Of a stretch of DNA of 64,000 nt, positions 8,890 through 17,487 are shown one piece after another. The DNA is taken from positions 1,113,501 to 1,177,500 of the forward strand of contig NZ_CP110644.1 in assembly GCF_026153515.1 (NCBI RefSeq). Reading direction: 5' to 3'. This DNA comes from Pseudomonas sp. KU26590. GTDB taxonomy: Bacteria; Pseudomonadota; Gammaproteobacteria; Pseudomonadales; Pseudomonadaceae. Under the pieces are notes generated by a model that was not told the DNA's origin, did no database searches, and saw nothing but the letters and a program-made list of their open reading frames with translations. The translations under genes were made by a program, and so were the position numbers. Numbering within the stretch: position 1 is the stretch's first letter; every line of letters begins with the position of its first letter.

Positions 8890-8907
8890 TTCTACCAGGA
8901 GTAAGGA

Positions 8908-9702
8908 ATGTTGGAGCTAATCAGAAGCCTCTGGAGTTACCGAGGTTTCGTTTTTTCATCCATACGCAACGAATTTTCCGCCCGATTCGCTCGTAGCCGG
9001 CTAGGCGGCCTCTGGATGATCATCAACCCTCTAGCTCAGGTAGCCATTTACGCTCTGGTACTGTCCAACGTGCTGGCGGCCAAGTTGCCAGGCATCGAGA
9101 ACAAATACGCGTATGCCCTCTATCTGATGTCAGGGATGCTGGCCTGGAGCCTGTTTTCCGAAATCATCGGCCGATGCCTGACCTTGTTCATAGATCAGGG
9201 CAATTTAATGAAGAAAATGCGATTCCCGCGCATCACATTGCCTGTGATCGTAGTCGGGTCGTGCCTGCTCAATTATGTGCTGCTGTTCGTCGCGCTATTG
9301 GCGGTTTTTGCGTTGCTTGGTCAGTGGCCGCATCTCCAGATGTTATGGCTGATCCCATTGACCGTTGCAGTCACCGCTTTGGCGGTCGGCTTGGGCTTGG
9401 TATTGGGTGTGCTGAACGTTTTCGTGCGAGATGTAGGCCAGGTCATTCCTATCCTGCTTCAGGTCTGGTTCTGGTTTACGCCGGTGGTTTACCCCGCGAA
9501 CATCATTCCTGACCGGTTCAGGCCCTACATGGACATGAACCCCATGTATCCGATTGTCACCGCCTATCACGACATTTTGGTGTACGCGAAGACTCCTGAC
9601 ATTCAGCAGATCGCCGTTACCACCCTTATTTCCCTAGGCCTTCTATTGCTGGGTTTGTTTATGTTTCGTCGCGCTGCGCCTGAAATGGTGGACGTATTAT
9701 GA
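8908..9702 (+). CDS. wzm: Polysaccharide ABC transporter permease (Wzm-type)
   Basis: A 264-residue ABC-2 type membrane subunit that carries lipid-linked O-polysaccharide across the inner membrane. The N-terminus (RSLWSYRGFVFSSIRNEFSARFARSRLGGLW) is the amphipathic lead-in typical of Wzm/KpsM proteins, followed by six hydrophobic segments and the characteristic WFWFTPVVYPANIIP stretch near residue 190. The length matches family members (about 260). The ATG at 8908 has a strong AGGAGTAAGGA site. Its stop overlaps the start of the ATPase gene (ATGA), giving a translationally coupled pair. Family identity is secure. Confidence 0.95.
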   Translation: MLELIRSLWSYRGFVFSSIRNEFSARFARSRLGGLWMIINPLAQVAIYALVLSNVLAAKLPGIENKYAYALYLMSGMLAWSLFSEIIGRCLTLFIDQGNLMKKMRFPRITLPVIVVGSCLLNYVLLFVALLAVFALLGQWPHLQMLWLIPLTVAVTALAVGLGLVLGVLNVFVRDVGQVIPILLQVWFWFTPVVYPANIIPDRFRPYMDMNPMYPIVTAYHDILVYAKTPDIQQIAVTTLISLGLLLLGLFMFRRAAPEMVDVL

Positions 9703-10913
9703 GCCTGCTGACTGTCAGTAACCTTGGTAAGGCTTACCGCGTTTATGCTTCTGAATTCCAGCGAATAGGCCGTTGGTTCGGTATCCCGACCAAACCCAGT
9801 GAAGAACACTGGGTTCTCAAACACATCAGCTTTGCCATCCAGCCCGGAGAGGCGATCGGAATTGTTGGCCAGAATGGCGCGGGTAAATCAACGCTCCTGA
9901 AGATGATCACCGGAACCCTTCAGCCCACCGAGGGGAGTGTTCAGGTTAACGGGCGTATCGCCGCTATTCTCGAGCTTGGCATGGGTTTTAGCCCTGATCT
10001 CACAGGGCGGCAGAATGTCTTTCACGCCGCTGGTTTGATGGGGTTTTCCGCTGACCAGATCACAGATGTGATTGCGGACATCGAGGGGTTTGCCGAGATC
10101 GGCGAGTACTTCGATGAACCAGTGCGGACTTATTCTAGCGGGATGCAGATGCGCGTGGCGTTTGCGGTAGCGACAGCGATCCGCCCTGAGATACTCATTG
10201 TCGACGAAGCGCTATCTGTAGGCGACAGCTATTTCCAGCACAAAAGTTTTGATCGCATCCGTGAGTTCCAGGCCCAGGGCACGACGCTACTTATCGTTTC
10301 GCATGATCGCGGCTCAATCCAAGCGCTGTGCAATCGCGCCATCCTGCTTGAAAAGGGCACAGTGATAAAGGACGGACGACCGGAAGAGGTCATGGACTTC
10401 TACAACGCCCTGATTGCAGAAAAGGAAAACGCGACCGTACAAGTTCGTGAGCTCGAGGATGGATCAGTTCAAACTAGATCTGGCAGCGGTGAGGCGACCA
10501 TCGCCTCTGTCACTTTGCACAACGCCGCTGGTGCCCCGATCGAGTATGTAACGGTTGGCGAAAATGTCTCGCTGCGCGTCAGTACAAAAGTTAACAGTGC
10601 GATTCCTGAGTTGGTGGTTGGTTACCTGATTAAGGACAGGCTGGGTCAGCCGGTATTTGGCACTAACACCCACCATCTGCGGTGCAAGACTCAAGCACTT
10701 GACGCTGGTGAAACGGTCAGTTACTCATTTAACTTTGCGGCGAATCTCGGCGTCGGTTCTTATTCGGTCGCTGTCGCCCTACATACGGCGGACAGTCATA
10801 TCGCGCGTAACTACGAGTGGGTAGATCTCACTTTGGTTTTTACCGTAGTCAATATTTCGCAAAGTGAGTTTGTCGGCTTGGCCTGGATGCCGCCGACCGT
10901 GGAGTGCAACTGA
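9699..10913 (+). CDS. wzt: Polysaccharide ABC transporter ATPase with C-terminal carbohydrate-binding domain (Wzt-type)
   Basis: A 404-residue ATPase energising O-polysaccharide export with Wzm. Seen: Walker A GQNGAGKST (57-65), the signature YSSGMQMRVAF, Walker B ILIVDEAL and the switch histidine in LLIVSHD. After about residue 245 there is a beta-rich domain of about 155 residues ending WVDLTLVFTVV, as in Wzt proteins of the E. coli O8/O9a type. There the C-terminal domain recognises the chemically capped non-reducing end of the polymer before export. The next gene encodes a methyltransferase that could make that cap, which fits. The start overlaps the wzm stop. Confidence 0.95.
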   Translation: MSLLTVSNLGKAYRVYASEFQRIGRWFGIPTKPSEEHWVLKHISFAIQPGEAIGIVGQNGAGKSTLLKMITGTLQPTEGSVQVNGRIAAILELGMGFSPDLTGRQNVFHAAGLMGFSADQITDVIADIEGFAEIGEYFDEPVRTYSSGMQMRVAFAVATAIRPEILIVDEALSVGDSYFQHKSFDRIREFQAQGTTLLIVSHDRGSIQALCNRAILLEKGTVIKDGRPEEVMDFYNALIAEKENATVQVRELEDGSVQTRSGSGEATIASVTLHNAAGAPIEYVTVGENVSLRVSTKVNSAIPELVVGYLIKDRLGQPVFGTNTHHLRCKTQALDAGETVSYSFNFAANLGVGSYSVAVALHTADSHIARNYEWVDLTLVFTVVNISQSEFVGLAWMPPTVECN

Positions 10914-12511
10914 TGGATGATCGTTTTTACCGGGCTTTCGAAGACAGGTACCGCGGTTCAAGGGCAATAATCAGCGAACGGCTGGAAGCATATCTTCCGT
11001 TTTTAGCGCCGTTAAAGACGCTCCGTGAAGACTTGTCGGTTCTCGACCTGGGATGTGGCCGGGGAGAATGGCTAGAACTCCTTGGACGTGAAGGATTTCA
11101 GGCGTTCGGCGTGGATCTCGACGACGGCATGCTTGAAGCGTGCAGCACCTTGGGGTTGCGAGCGCAAAAAGGCGACGCGCTCGTTGCTTTGCAGCGCCTC
11201 CCTGATAACAGCTTGGTAGCAGTGACAGGTTTTCACATTGCAGAACATGTCCCGTTCAAAGTTTTGCAGCATTGGGTTACCGAGGCACTGAGAGTACTGT
11301 GCCCGGGAGGATTGCTGATTCTCGAGACCCCAAACGCGGAAAGTCTTGTCGTAGGCACCAACCACTTTTACCTAGACCCGACTCACGAGCGGCCTCTGCC
11401 AAATTTGTTGTTGTCGTTTCTAACGGAGCACAGCGGCTTCGCCAGATCAAAGATCGTGCGTCTGCAAGAAACACCGGCGTTGCGGGACGAGACAAATGAG
11501 CTGGGTCTCTGGGATGTTCTCTCCGGGACTAGTCCGGATTATGCTGTCGTGGCCCAGAAACTGTCTGATCCCGAAGAGCTAGCCCTGTTTGACAGCGTGT
11601 TCGAGTCCAGCTACGGCGTATCACTTGATCAGTTGGCTGTGCGATACGACCTAGGCTTGAAAAGCAGATTTTCAGAGTTAGAGGAAAAAATGTCGACAGG
11701 CCGCGCGGACTACCTAGATGCGATGGAGAGTGTCAAAAGCTTGCAAGCAGAGCAGTTGCGGCTGATGCAAGAGCGGTATGACGAAAGAATCACGGCTGCG
11801 ACTGCGAAAGCAGAGGCATTGGTCGCTGAGCAAATCCGGCAGGTTGAGCAACTGATGCTTACGCACGAGCGGTACGCAGAGGGAATTGCGGCTGCGGCGG
11901 CCAAAGCCGATGCGCTGCTCGCCGAGCAGATGCAGCAGTCAGAGCAGTTGCAGCTCATGCAAAAGCGATATGAAGACAGTCTTTCGGTTGCGACGGCCGA
12001 GAAGCTACGCGTTGTGCAACAACAGCGCGATTCAAGTATCGAAGCGGCTGCAGCCCAGTTGGAAGCGGTCCAGGCAGCGCTCAACGAGTCCCTTTCTAAT
12101 GCGCACAACTGGTATGTACGCGCCACAACGTACGAGCAGAAGCTCACTGCATTCGAGCAAAGTACATCGTGGCGTATCACCGCACCGCTTCGCTTAATCG
12201 TGCATGCGATTAGATGGCCGTTTCGTTCCAATAAGCCGCCACTAAGGCAAACGCTGGGCCGTGGCCTTGTGCGCGCGCGACGCTGGGTCGCTGAAAGACC
12301 TTCTATCCAGCGTCCCGTCATGGCTGTTGTCACTCGAATCCCGTGGGTAAGTCCGAAGCTTCGTGCGCTTTACGTGAGCAGCTTGCACCCTGACCCGACC
12401 ACGCACGTCAGCGATCCTCAGCACGGTGTCATTGACCATGCTCCACTGAGCCAGCGGGGCCGAGCTATTGAGGCTGCCCTTCGTAACGCCATGACAAAAG
12501 GCCGGAATTAA
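10913..12511 (+). CDS. WbdD-like chain-terminating methyltransferase with coiled-coil ruler
   Basis: A 532-residue protein with a SAM methyltransferase domain at the front and a long coiled coil behind it. The methyltransferase shows motif I VLDLGCGRGEW near residues 42-52, an acidic FGVDLDDG and the post-motif GGLLILETPN. Residues about 250-410 are heptad-rich and include 32-residue tandem repeats (listed separately). The C-terminal 110 residues are basic and could touch membrane or polymerase. In E. coli O8/O9a, WbdD caps the growing mannan (methyl, or methyl plus phosphate) and its coiled coil acts as a length ruler. I see no kinase domain, so this resembles the methyl-only O8 type. The ATG at 10913 overlaps the wzt stop (TGATG). 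Confidence 0.8.
   Translation: MDDRFYRAFEDRYRGSRAIISERLEAYLPFLAPLKTLREDLSVLDLGCGRGEWLELLGREGFQAFGVDLDDGMLEACSTLGLRAQKGDALVALQRLPDNSLVAVTGFHIAEHVPFKVLQHWVTEALRVLCPGGLLILETPNAESLVVGTNHFYLDPTHERPLPNLLLSFLTEHSGFARSKIVRLQETPALRDETNELGLWDVLSGTSPDYAVVAQKLSDPEELALFDSVFESSYGVSLDQLAVRYDLGLKSRFSELEEKMSTGRADYLDAMESVKSLQAEQLRLMQERYDERITAATAKAEALVAEQIRQVEQLMLTHERYAEGIAAAAAKADALLAEQMQQSEQLQLMQKRYEDSLSVATAEKLRVVQQQRDSSIEAAAAQLEAVQAALNESLSNAHNWYVRATTYEQKLTAFEQSTSWRITAPLRLIVHAIRWPFRSNKPPLRQTLGRGLVRARRWVAERPSIQRPVMAVVTRIPWVSPKLRALYVSSLHPDPTTHVSDPQHGVIDHAPLSQRGRAIEAALRNAMTKGRN
11750..12037 (+). repeat. 96-bp in-frame repeats encoding the coiled coil
   Basis: Two full 32-residue units start at 11750 and 11846, each opening EQL.L...RY and continuing to AEQ. 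A third, diverged unit starts at 11942. The 96-base period keeps frame and equals a whole number of residues, so copy-number change would lengthen or shorten the coiled coil without breaking the protein. Confidence 0.85.
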
Positions 12512-15042
12512 TGCGTATCGTAATTGACATGCAAGGCGCGCAGACGGAAAGCAGGTTTCGGGGTATTGGTCGATACAGTCTGTCCATCGCTCAGGGCATC
12601 GTCCGGAATCGCGGCGATCACGAAGTCTACCTCGTGTTAAACGGCATGCTCAGCGAGAGTATCGAGAGCATCCGCACAGCCTTCATCGGCCTGTTACCCC
12701 AAAGCCATATTCGCGTCTGGTACGCTCAAGGCCCAGTGTGTGATCAGGACCCCGGTAATCATGCCCGGAAAGAAATCGCTCAGCGCATCCGACAAGCGTG
12801 CATTGATGAGCTTCGTCCCGACGTCGTACACGTCACTAGCTCGGTCGAAGGTTACGGCGATGATGCAGTTATCGGGAGTCCGGAGCTAGATTCGCGTGCG
12901 CTGGTCAGCGCGACACTTTACGACTTGATTCCGTTGATCACTCCGAAACAGTACCTTGACCCCAATCCGGGCTACAAGAAGCACTACCTGGAAAAGGTTG
13001 AGGCATTCAAAAACTACAGCTTGCTGCTGTCTATATCAGACTTCGCTCGCGAAGAAGCTTTGGCATTATTGCCGCTCGATAAAGCTAAAGTGGTCAACGT
13101 TTCTACTGCGGCGGATGACATTTTTCGGCCGGTTGCGCTGAGCCTGGACGAGCGCCATACGCTTACGGAAAAATTCGATCTTCGAGACAAATTCGTACTT
13201 TATTCTGGTGGGGCCGATGAGCGGAAAAACCTGCCGCAGTTGATTGAGGCCTTCTCAATTGCACGAGCTGATTTCGGTGATATCCAGCTTGTTTTCGCAG
13301 GAAAAATGCCTCCGTCGCATATCAGCGAGTATCGCAATGTCGCAGTAAAGCATGGCTTCGGTCCGGGCGACCTTATCTTCACAGGCTACGTGACTGATCC
13401 TGAGCTGGTCGCGCTCTATAATCTGTGTCACGTGTACGTGTTCCCGTCATGGCACGAAGGTTTTGGGTTGCCACCGCTTGAAGCAATGAAATGTGGTGCT
13501 GCAGTTATTGGTGCTAACACTTCTAGCGTGCCTGAGGTGATTGGCTTGAAAGAGGCCACCTTTGATCCGTTCGATGTTCACTCTGTCGCCGCGAAGCTTC
13601 GTCAAGTGCTTGAAAATGACGCCTTCCGTGCCGAGTTAGCGAGTCATGGGCTTCAAAGAGCTGGGCAGTTCTCGTGGGATCTCACCGGTAAGGCCGCGAT
13701 AGCGGCGTTCGAGCAGGCTTTGGTAACTCATGAGCCTTATGATAAATCCGGTGAAGGTAAACCGTCGGCCGAGTCATTCGAGAGGTTGATTGAGTCATTG
13801 GCAGATAGCGGCCATTTACATACCGGATCAATGGATATTCCAGTGCTCGCCAAGGCCATTGACTACTCGCTACAAGGCCCGGCAGGCGAGCCGACTCTGT
13901 TCGTGGACATATCCGAACTGTGCAAGCACGACGGGAAAAGCGGTATCCAACGAGTTGTGCGAAGTATTTTGCTGGAGTGGCTAACCAACCCGCCACCTGG
14001 CTACGTGATCAAACCGGTGTACACACAGGCCGGTGAGCCGTTTTACCGCTATGCGGCACATTTCACTACCATGTTTTTGGGTAAAGAGCCCGAAGAGGCA
14101 GAGCTGGATGAGCCTATCAGCTATGCAGCGGGAGACATCTATCTCTGCCTTGACCTGCTCATGGACGTATTACCCCACAAGCAGTCGTATCTCGACACGA
14201 TGCGGGCCCATGGCGTAAGCATTTTCTTCGTGGTCTACGACCTGCTTATCCTGCAACTTCCGCACTGTTTCGTAGACAGTCTGCAGGCTCATTATGTGAA
14301 GTGGATTCATGCGGTCGCTCAGTACGATGGGGCGATGTGTATTTCCCAGGCGGTTGCCGATGAGCTTAGCGAATGGCTAGTGGATAATGCGCCGCCGCGC
14401 GCTCGGCCGTTCCAGATAGGCGCATTTCATTTGGGAGCTGATATTGATCAGTCCATGCCATCCACGGGCCTGCCAGAAAATCCTGCGCTTCGAATAGAGT
14501 CCTTGGAGCCCAATCCGAACTTCCTTATGGTTGGCACTTTGGAGCCTCGGAAAGGCCACGCGCAGACGCTGGATGCTTTCGAAGTGCTATGGGCAGCTGG
14601 TGTACATGCAAACCTCATCATCGTGGGCAAGCACGGTTGGCTGGTGGACGACTTGGCATCGCGGCTCGTGAGTCACCCTGAGCTTGGTCGACGCTTGCTT
14701 TGGCTTGAGGGCGCTAGTGATGAGTATCTTGAGCACCTCTATAACCGATGTGATTGTCTGATTGCTGCTTCTTACGGCGAGGGCTTTGGGTTGCCATTGA
14801 TTGAGGCGGCCCAATACAAACTCGCCATTGTCGCAAGAGACCTTCCGGTGTTCCGTGAGGTTGCAGGAGAACATGCTTGGTATTTTGCTGGCGTAACTTC
14901 GCAAGATATTGCGAATAGTCTCACAGAGTGGTTAAAGCTCTATGAGAGCCAGCAGCATCCCCAGTCCGGGGAGATGCCTTGGCTCACATGGAAGGGCAGT
15001 GCGCAGCAACTCATTCGTGAAATTGGTAGCTGCGCGCTCTAA
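12511..15042 (+). CDS. Two-domain GT4 glycosyltransferase (WbdA-like polymerase)
   Basis: An 843-residue fusion of two GT-B fold, family 4 glycosyltransferases. The first domain runs from the start (MRIVIDMQGAQTESRFRGIGRY) to about residue 410, with its nucleotide-sugar site HEGFGLPPLEAMK near residue 315. The second begins around residue 465 (FVDISELCKHDG) and has GEGFGLPLIEAAQ near 756. The length and two-domain layout match WbdA of E. coli O9a (about 840 residues), which uses one domain for each mannosidic linkage of the repeat unit. The neighbouring WbdD-like capping protein and the GDP-mannose enzyme support a mannan- or rhamnan-type chain. The ATG overlaps the upstream stop (TAATG). Linkages cannot be read from the sequence. 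Confidence 0.88.
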   Translation: MRIVIDMQGAQTESRFRGIGRYSLSIAQGIVRNRGDHEVYLVLNGMLSESIESIRTAFIGLLPQSHIRVWYAQGPVCDQDPGNHARKEIAQRIRQACIDELRPDVVHVTSSVEGYGDDAVIGSPELDSRALVSATLYDLIPLITPKQYLDPNPGYKKHYLEKVEAFKNYSLLLSISDFAREEALALLPLDKAKVVNVSTAADDIFRPVALSLDERHTLTEKFDLRDKFVLYSGGADERKNLPQLIEAFSIARADFGDIQLVFAGKMPPSHISEYRNVAVKHGFGPGDLIFTGYVTDPELVALYNLCHVYVFPSWHEGFGLPPLEAMKCGAAVIGANTSSVPEVIGLKEATFDPFDVHSVAAKLRQVLENDAFRAELASHGLQRAGQFSWDLTGKAAIAAFEQALVTHEPYDKSGEGKPSAESFERLIESLADSGHLHTGSMDIPVLAKAIDYSLQGPAGEPTLFVDISELCKHDGKSGIQRVVRSILLEWLTNPPPGYVIKPVYTQAGEPFYRYAAHFTTMFLGKEPEEAELDEPISYAAGDIYLCLDLLMDVLPHKQSYLDTMRAHGVSIFFVVYDLLILQLPHCFVDSLQAHYVKWIHAVAQYDGAMCISQAVADELSEWLVDNAPPRARPFQIGAFHLGADIDQSMPSTGLPENPALRIESLEPNPNFLMVGTLEPRKGHAQTLDAFEVLWAAGVHANLIIVGKHGWLVDDLASRLVSHPELGRRLLWLEGASDEYLEHLYNRCDCLIAASYGEGFGLPLIEAAQYKLAIVARDLPVFREVAGEHAWYFAGVTSQDIANSLTEWLKLYESQQHPQSGEMPWLTWKGSAQQLIREIGSCAL

Positions 15043-15044
15043 AA

Positions 15045-15082
15045 TTTCAGGTCTCTAGCACTACTGTGGTGGAGACCTGAAA
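15045..15082 (+). terminator. Terminator-like hairpin after the polysaccharide operon
   Basis: TTTCAGGTCTC and GAGACCTGAAA form a perfect 11-bp stem with a 16-base loop, starting two bases after the glycosyltransferase stop. There is no strong T-run, but the position and stability fit an operon terminator. Confidence 0.65.
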
Positions 15083-15547
15083 GTCGCTAGTAACGTCGAT
15101 AAGACTCAAGTGCTTAAAGCCTTAGCTAGCGCCACGTGTCGTGTGTTGTCAAAGCCGTTTTTCGTACGCCTAAGCAGTTCCTACGAAAATTGTAAGGCCA
15201 ATTCTAGCGACAGTAATTTCCAGTATGGCTAGGGCCGCGAGACCGGCAATTTGATGACTTGACCACATTAGTGGAATCTCGGCGATGATCTTTTGTTTAA
15301 CTGAGTAATCAGAGTTATGTTGATGGCAAAGGCGTCGCACAACATCGGCGCAGGCGTGCATACCGTAGCAGTCTGCGTGAGGCGCTTTCAAAGTTATGTG
15401 CCCTGAAGTTCTCTCAGTTCAGCCACGTCAAGCGTTGAAAGCATCAACAGCTCCACTAGTCAGGTTGAAGGACAAATAACTTTGCGCAAAAGACTAACGT
15501 TACCTTCTAAGTAGGTATCTACATGAGCGAGGAGCGAGTTGGCGAGA
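15083..15547. other. Intergenic region between convergent genes
   Basis: About 465 AT-richer bases between the wzm operon and the converging cysC gene. I see no open frame with family features, no RNA gene and no clear repeat. Confidence 0.6.
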
Positions 15548-16171
15548 TTAATCAGGGTGTTTCGTGGTTTTGGTATTGTTACAGATCTCTAAATATTCAC
15601 TGAGGCGTTTGATGTTAGCTTCAATTGAGTCGTTAGTATTGTCGATTACTAAGCGGGGCGATGGAGGGGGTATATACGGCGACGAGACTCCCGTAAAATC
15701 CCCAAGAGAACCGCGACGGGCTTTTAGGTATAGTCCTTTGGGGTCTCTTTTTTCGCAAATATCTAGCGGCGTGCTTACATATATCTCGTGAAAGTTAGCT
15801 GTTCCGATTATATTAGATGCAAGTGTTCTGTGTTCGATGAGTGGTGAAATAATCGCCACGATTACGATTAGGCCAGCGTCATTCATTAACTTTGAAACTT
15901 CGGCAATTCGCCTGATATTTTCACATCTTTCGACGAGGGTAAACCCTAAATCGCTGCAAAGCCCATGTCTAATGTTGTCACCGTCTAGCACGAAGCATGA
16001 CTTCCCCTGAGCCGCCAAGCTGCTTTCCAGTCCAAAGGCTAGAGAGGACTTTCCAGAGCCGCTCAATCCGGTAAGCCAAATAGTCATGGCTGTCTGGTGC
16101 AAGTTGGATTGCCTGTCCTCTCGCGTTAATGCTGTCGTATGCCAGGTGAGATTGCTGGTCCCTTGTTTCAT
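15548..16171 (-). CDS. cysC: Adenylylsulfate (APS) kinase dedicated to a sulfotransferase
   Basis: A 207-residue kinase that phosphorylates APS to PAPS, the sulfate donor of sulfotransferases. Seen: P-loop GLSGSGKSS (35-43), FVLDGDNIRHGL, the segment NIRRIAEVSKLMNDAGL, FHEIYVSTPLDICEKRDPKGLY and the basic loop KARRG with the later FTG, all in the family order. The start at 16171 overlaps the stop of the sulfotransferase gene (ATGA), so the two are co-translated. There is no cysN/cysD sulfurylase beside it, which argues against a general assimilation role and for local PAPS supply. Rare codons and AT-rich DNA compared with flanking genes suggest recent acquisition of this pair. Confidence 0.92.
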   Translation of the reverse strand: MKQGTSNLTWHTTALTREDRQSNLHQTAMTIWLTGLSGSGKSSLAFGLESSLAAQGKSCFVLDGDNIRHGLCSDLGFTLVERCENIRRIAEVSKLMNDAGLIVIVAIISPLIEHRTLASNIIGTANFHEIYVSTPLDICEKRDPKGLYLKARRGSLGDFTGVSSPYIPPPSPRLVIDNTNDSIEANIKRLSEYLEICNNTKTTKHPD

Positions 16172-17487
16172 TCTACGAGAATCTCCGTCTCGGAAAATAC
16201 TGCACAATCCGGCTCATCAAACCATGCCACCGCTTCTTGGACAAAAGTCATTCTAAGCGTACACAACGCCACAGATTTCGGTGCTACGACATTTGCACTG
16301 ATAATCGCTGTTTGATTAGTTAATAACTTCGGTTCTACTTCGGTTCGTATTCCCTCAAACACTAGGTGCGCGTTGTTGCTTTTGTCAAGCCAGTGATAGC
16401 TGATGAATATTGGGTAGTGGCCATAGCTTTCGATGATGAAACTTGAGTTATTAACTATTTTCACGTGAACCTGAAAAAGAGAGCCTTGATGCGATCGTGC
16501 CGGCGCTAGAATAGTCTGTATGCTAAGTTTTTTTCTGTCTTTCAGTAGTAGTGGAGCATTCTGACTACTTTTTGAGTGAAGGGGGTCAGCGTAATAAGCG
16601 TCCACGAGTAGTGAGTTAACAAATTTATCGTAATGCGCTTCGAAAGCAGCGGATGCCCAGCTATAGAGCTCTCGATCCAAATATGTTATTTCGGCTATGG
16701 CATTTATTACGTCGGTAGAGAGCTCGCTGCTTCTTGGTCCGCCGGACGAAACATTCAATTTCTGATCTGAGAAGTGGGGGTGGAAGCCCAGTGTGTGCGA
16801 CATTAGTTGTAGTGAGTGATTCATTCTTTCCACAATGCCAACGAAGACAAACTTCTCAAGTCTTGATTTGGCCAAGTCTAGAAGTGTTCGATCAGTTTTA
16901 CGTGATGCATACTCTCGTATAACCGCGGTTCCGTATCCCACTGGATCTTTAGAGAGCTTATTGTAGTCCAGATCTGCGGCGAGAAATATGGTTTGGGCAT
17001 TGACTATGTCCCACTGTGTTTCGGAGTCTGTGACGAACTGTAATAAAGACCAGTCCTCAGCTAACATTTGATCATGCCGGTAAGCATGTGGGTCACGCTT
17101 GACGTGTGAGTACCAAGAAATAGTTCGTTGTAGGGGGTCGCGTAGCATTGTTATATAGTTAAGCTTGAGACCTGTGTATTGGTCGACGCCTGCCCAGAGA
17201 TGGCCGCGAAACAGATGATAATTCAGTAGCCGGTTCTTTTCTAACTTGAAAAGTTCTGGGAGGAGCTGTGCCGGGCATATACGTTCTTGAGCAAATTGCT
17301 CGTCTAGGTACGAAATCACAGAAGTGCCGGCGGTTTTGGGTATGTGCAGATAATAAATTGGATCGCTCACTGGAAGATTGCTCCGAAGAAGTTGTCCCAG
17401 TTGTAGGGTCCTGCCAGAAATCGGCGGTTGTATATAAAACCCAAGAACTACATGCCGGTGGCGGTCAGGCTCTACCGTAGTAAACAT
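16168..17487 (-). CDS. PAPS-dependent sulfotransferase with C-terminal beta-domain
   Basis: A 439-residue protein. Residues 44-300 form a sulfotransferase: the 5'-phosphosulfate loop YLHIPKTAGTS (46-56) and the 3'-phosphate motif MLRDPLQRTISWYSH (114-128) are intact. The C-terminal 110 residues (ISYHWLDKSNN, FEGIRTEV, TLRMTFVQEAVAWFD) match a beta-sandwich domain I have seen attached to polysaccharide glycosyltransferases and exporters, probably glycan-binding. The overlapping APS kinase gene would supply PAPS. The likely substrate is the polysaccharide made by the adjacent wzm-wzt operon, but this is inference; Nod-factor-like or glycolipid targets are alternatives. Start at 17487 lacks a clear ribosome site. 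Confidence 0.85.
   Translation of the reverse strand: MFTTVEPDRHRHVVLGFYIQPPISGRTLQLGQLLRSNLPVSDPIYYLHIPKTAGTSVISYLDEQFAQERICPAQLLPELFKLEKNRLLNYHLFRGHLWAGVDQYTGLKLNYITMLRDPLQRTISWYSHVKRDPHAYRHDQMLAEDWSLLQFVTDSETQWDIVNAQTIFLAADLDYNKLSKDPVGYGTAVIREYASRKTDRTLLDLAKSRLEKFVFVGIVERMNHSLQLMSHTLGFHPHFSDQKLNVSSGGPRSSELSTDVINAIAEITYLDRELYSWASAAFEAHYDKFVNSLLVDAYYADPLHSKSSQNAPLLLKDRKKLSIQTILAPARSHQGSLFQVHVKIVNNSSFIIESYGHYPIFISYHWLDKSNNAHLVFEGIRTEVEPKLLTNQTAIISANVVAPKSVALCTLRMTFVQEAVAWFDEPDCAVFSETEILVE

Larger units (their letters stand above)
8272..8907. other. Intergenic region before the polysaccharide export operon
   Basis: About 636 bases without a convincing gene; short open frames here show no family features. 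The last 150 bases carry a promoter-like TATAAT and an inverted repeat (listed separately), so this is probably the leader of the wzm-wzt operon. Nothing else is recognised. Confidence 0.6.

Noticed and set aside
15548..16171. APS kinase as part of general sulfate assimilation
   Set aside because: No sulfurylase genes nearby and direct overlap with a sulfotransferase gene; a dedicated role is more likely.
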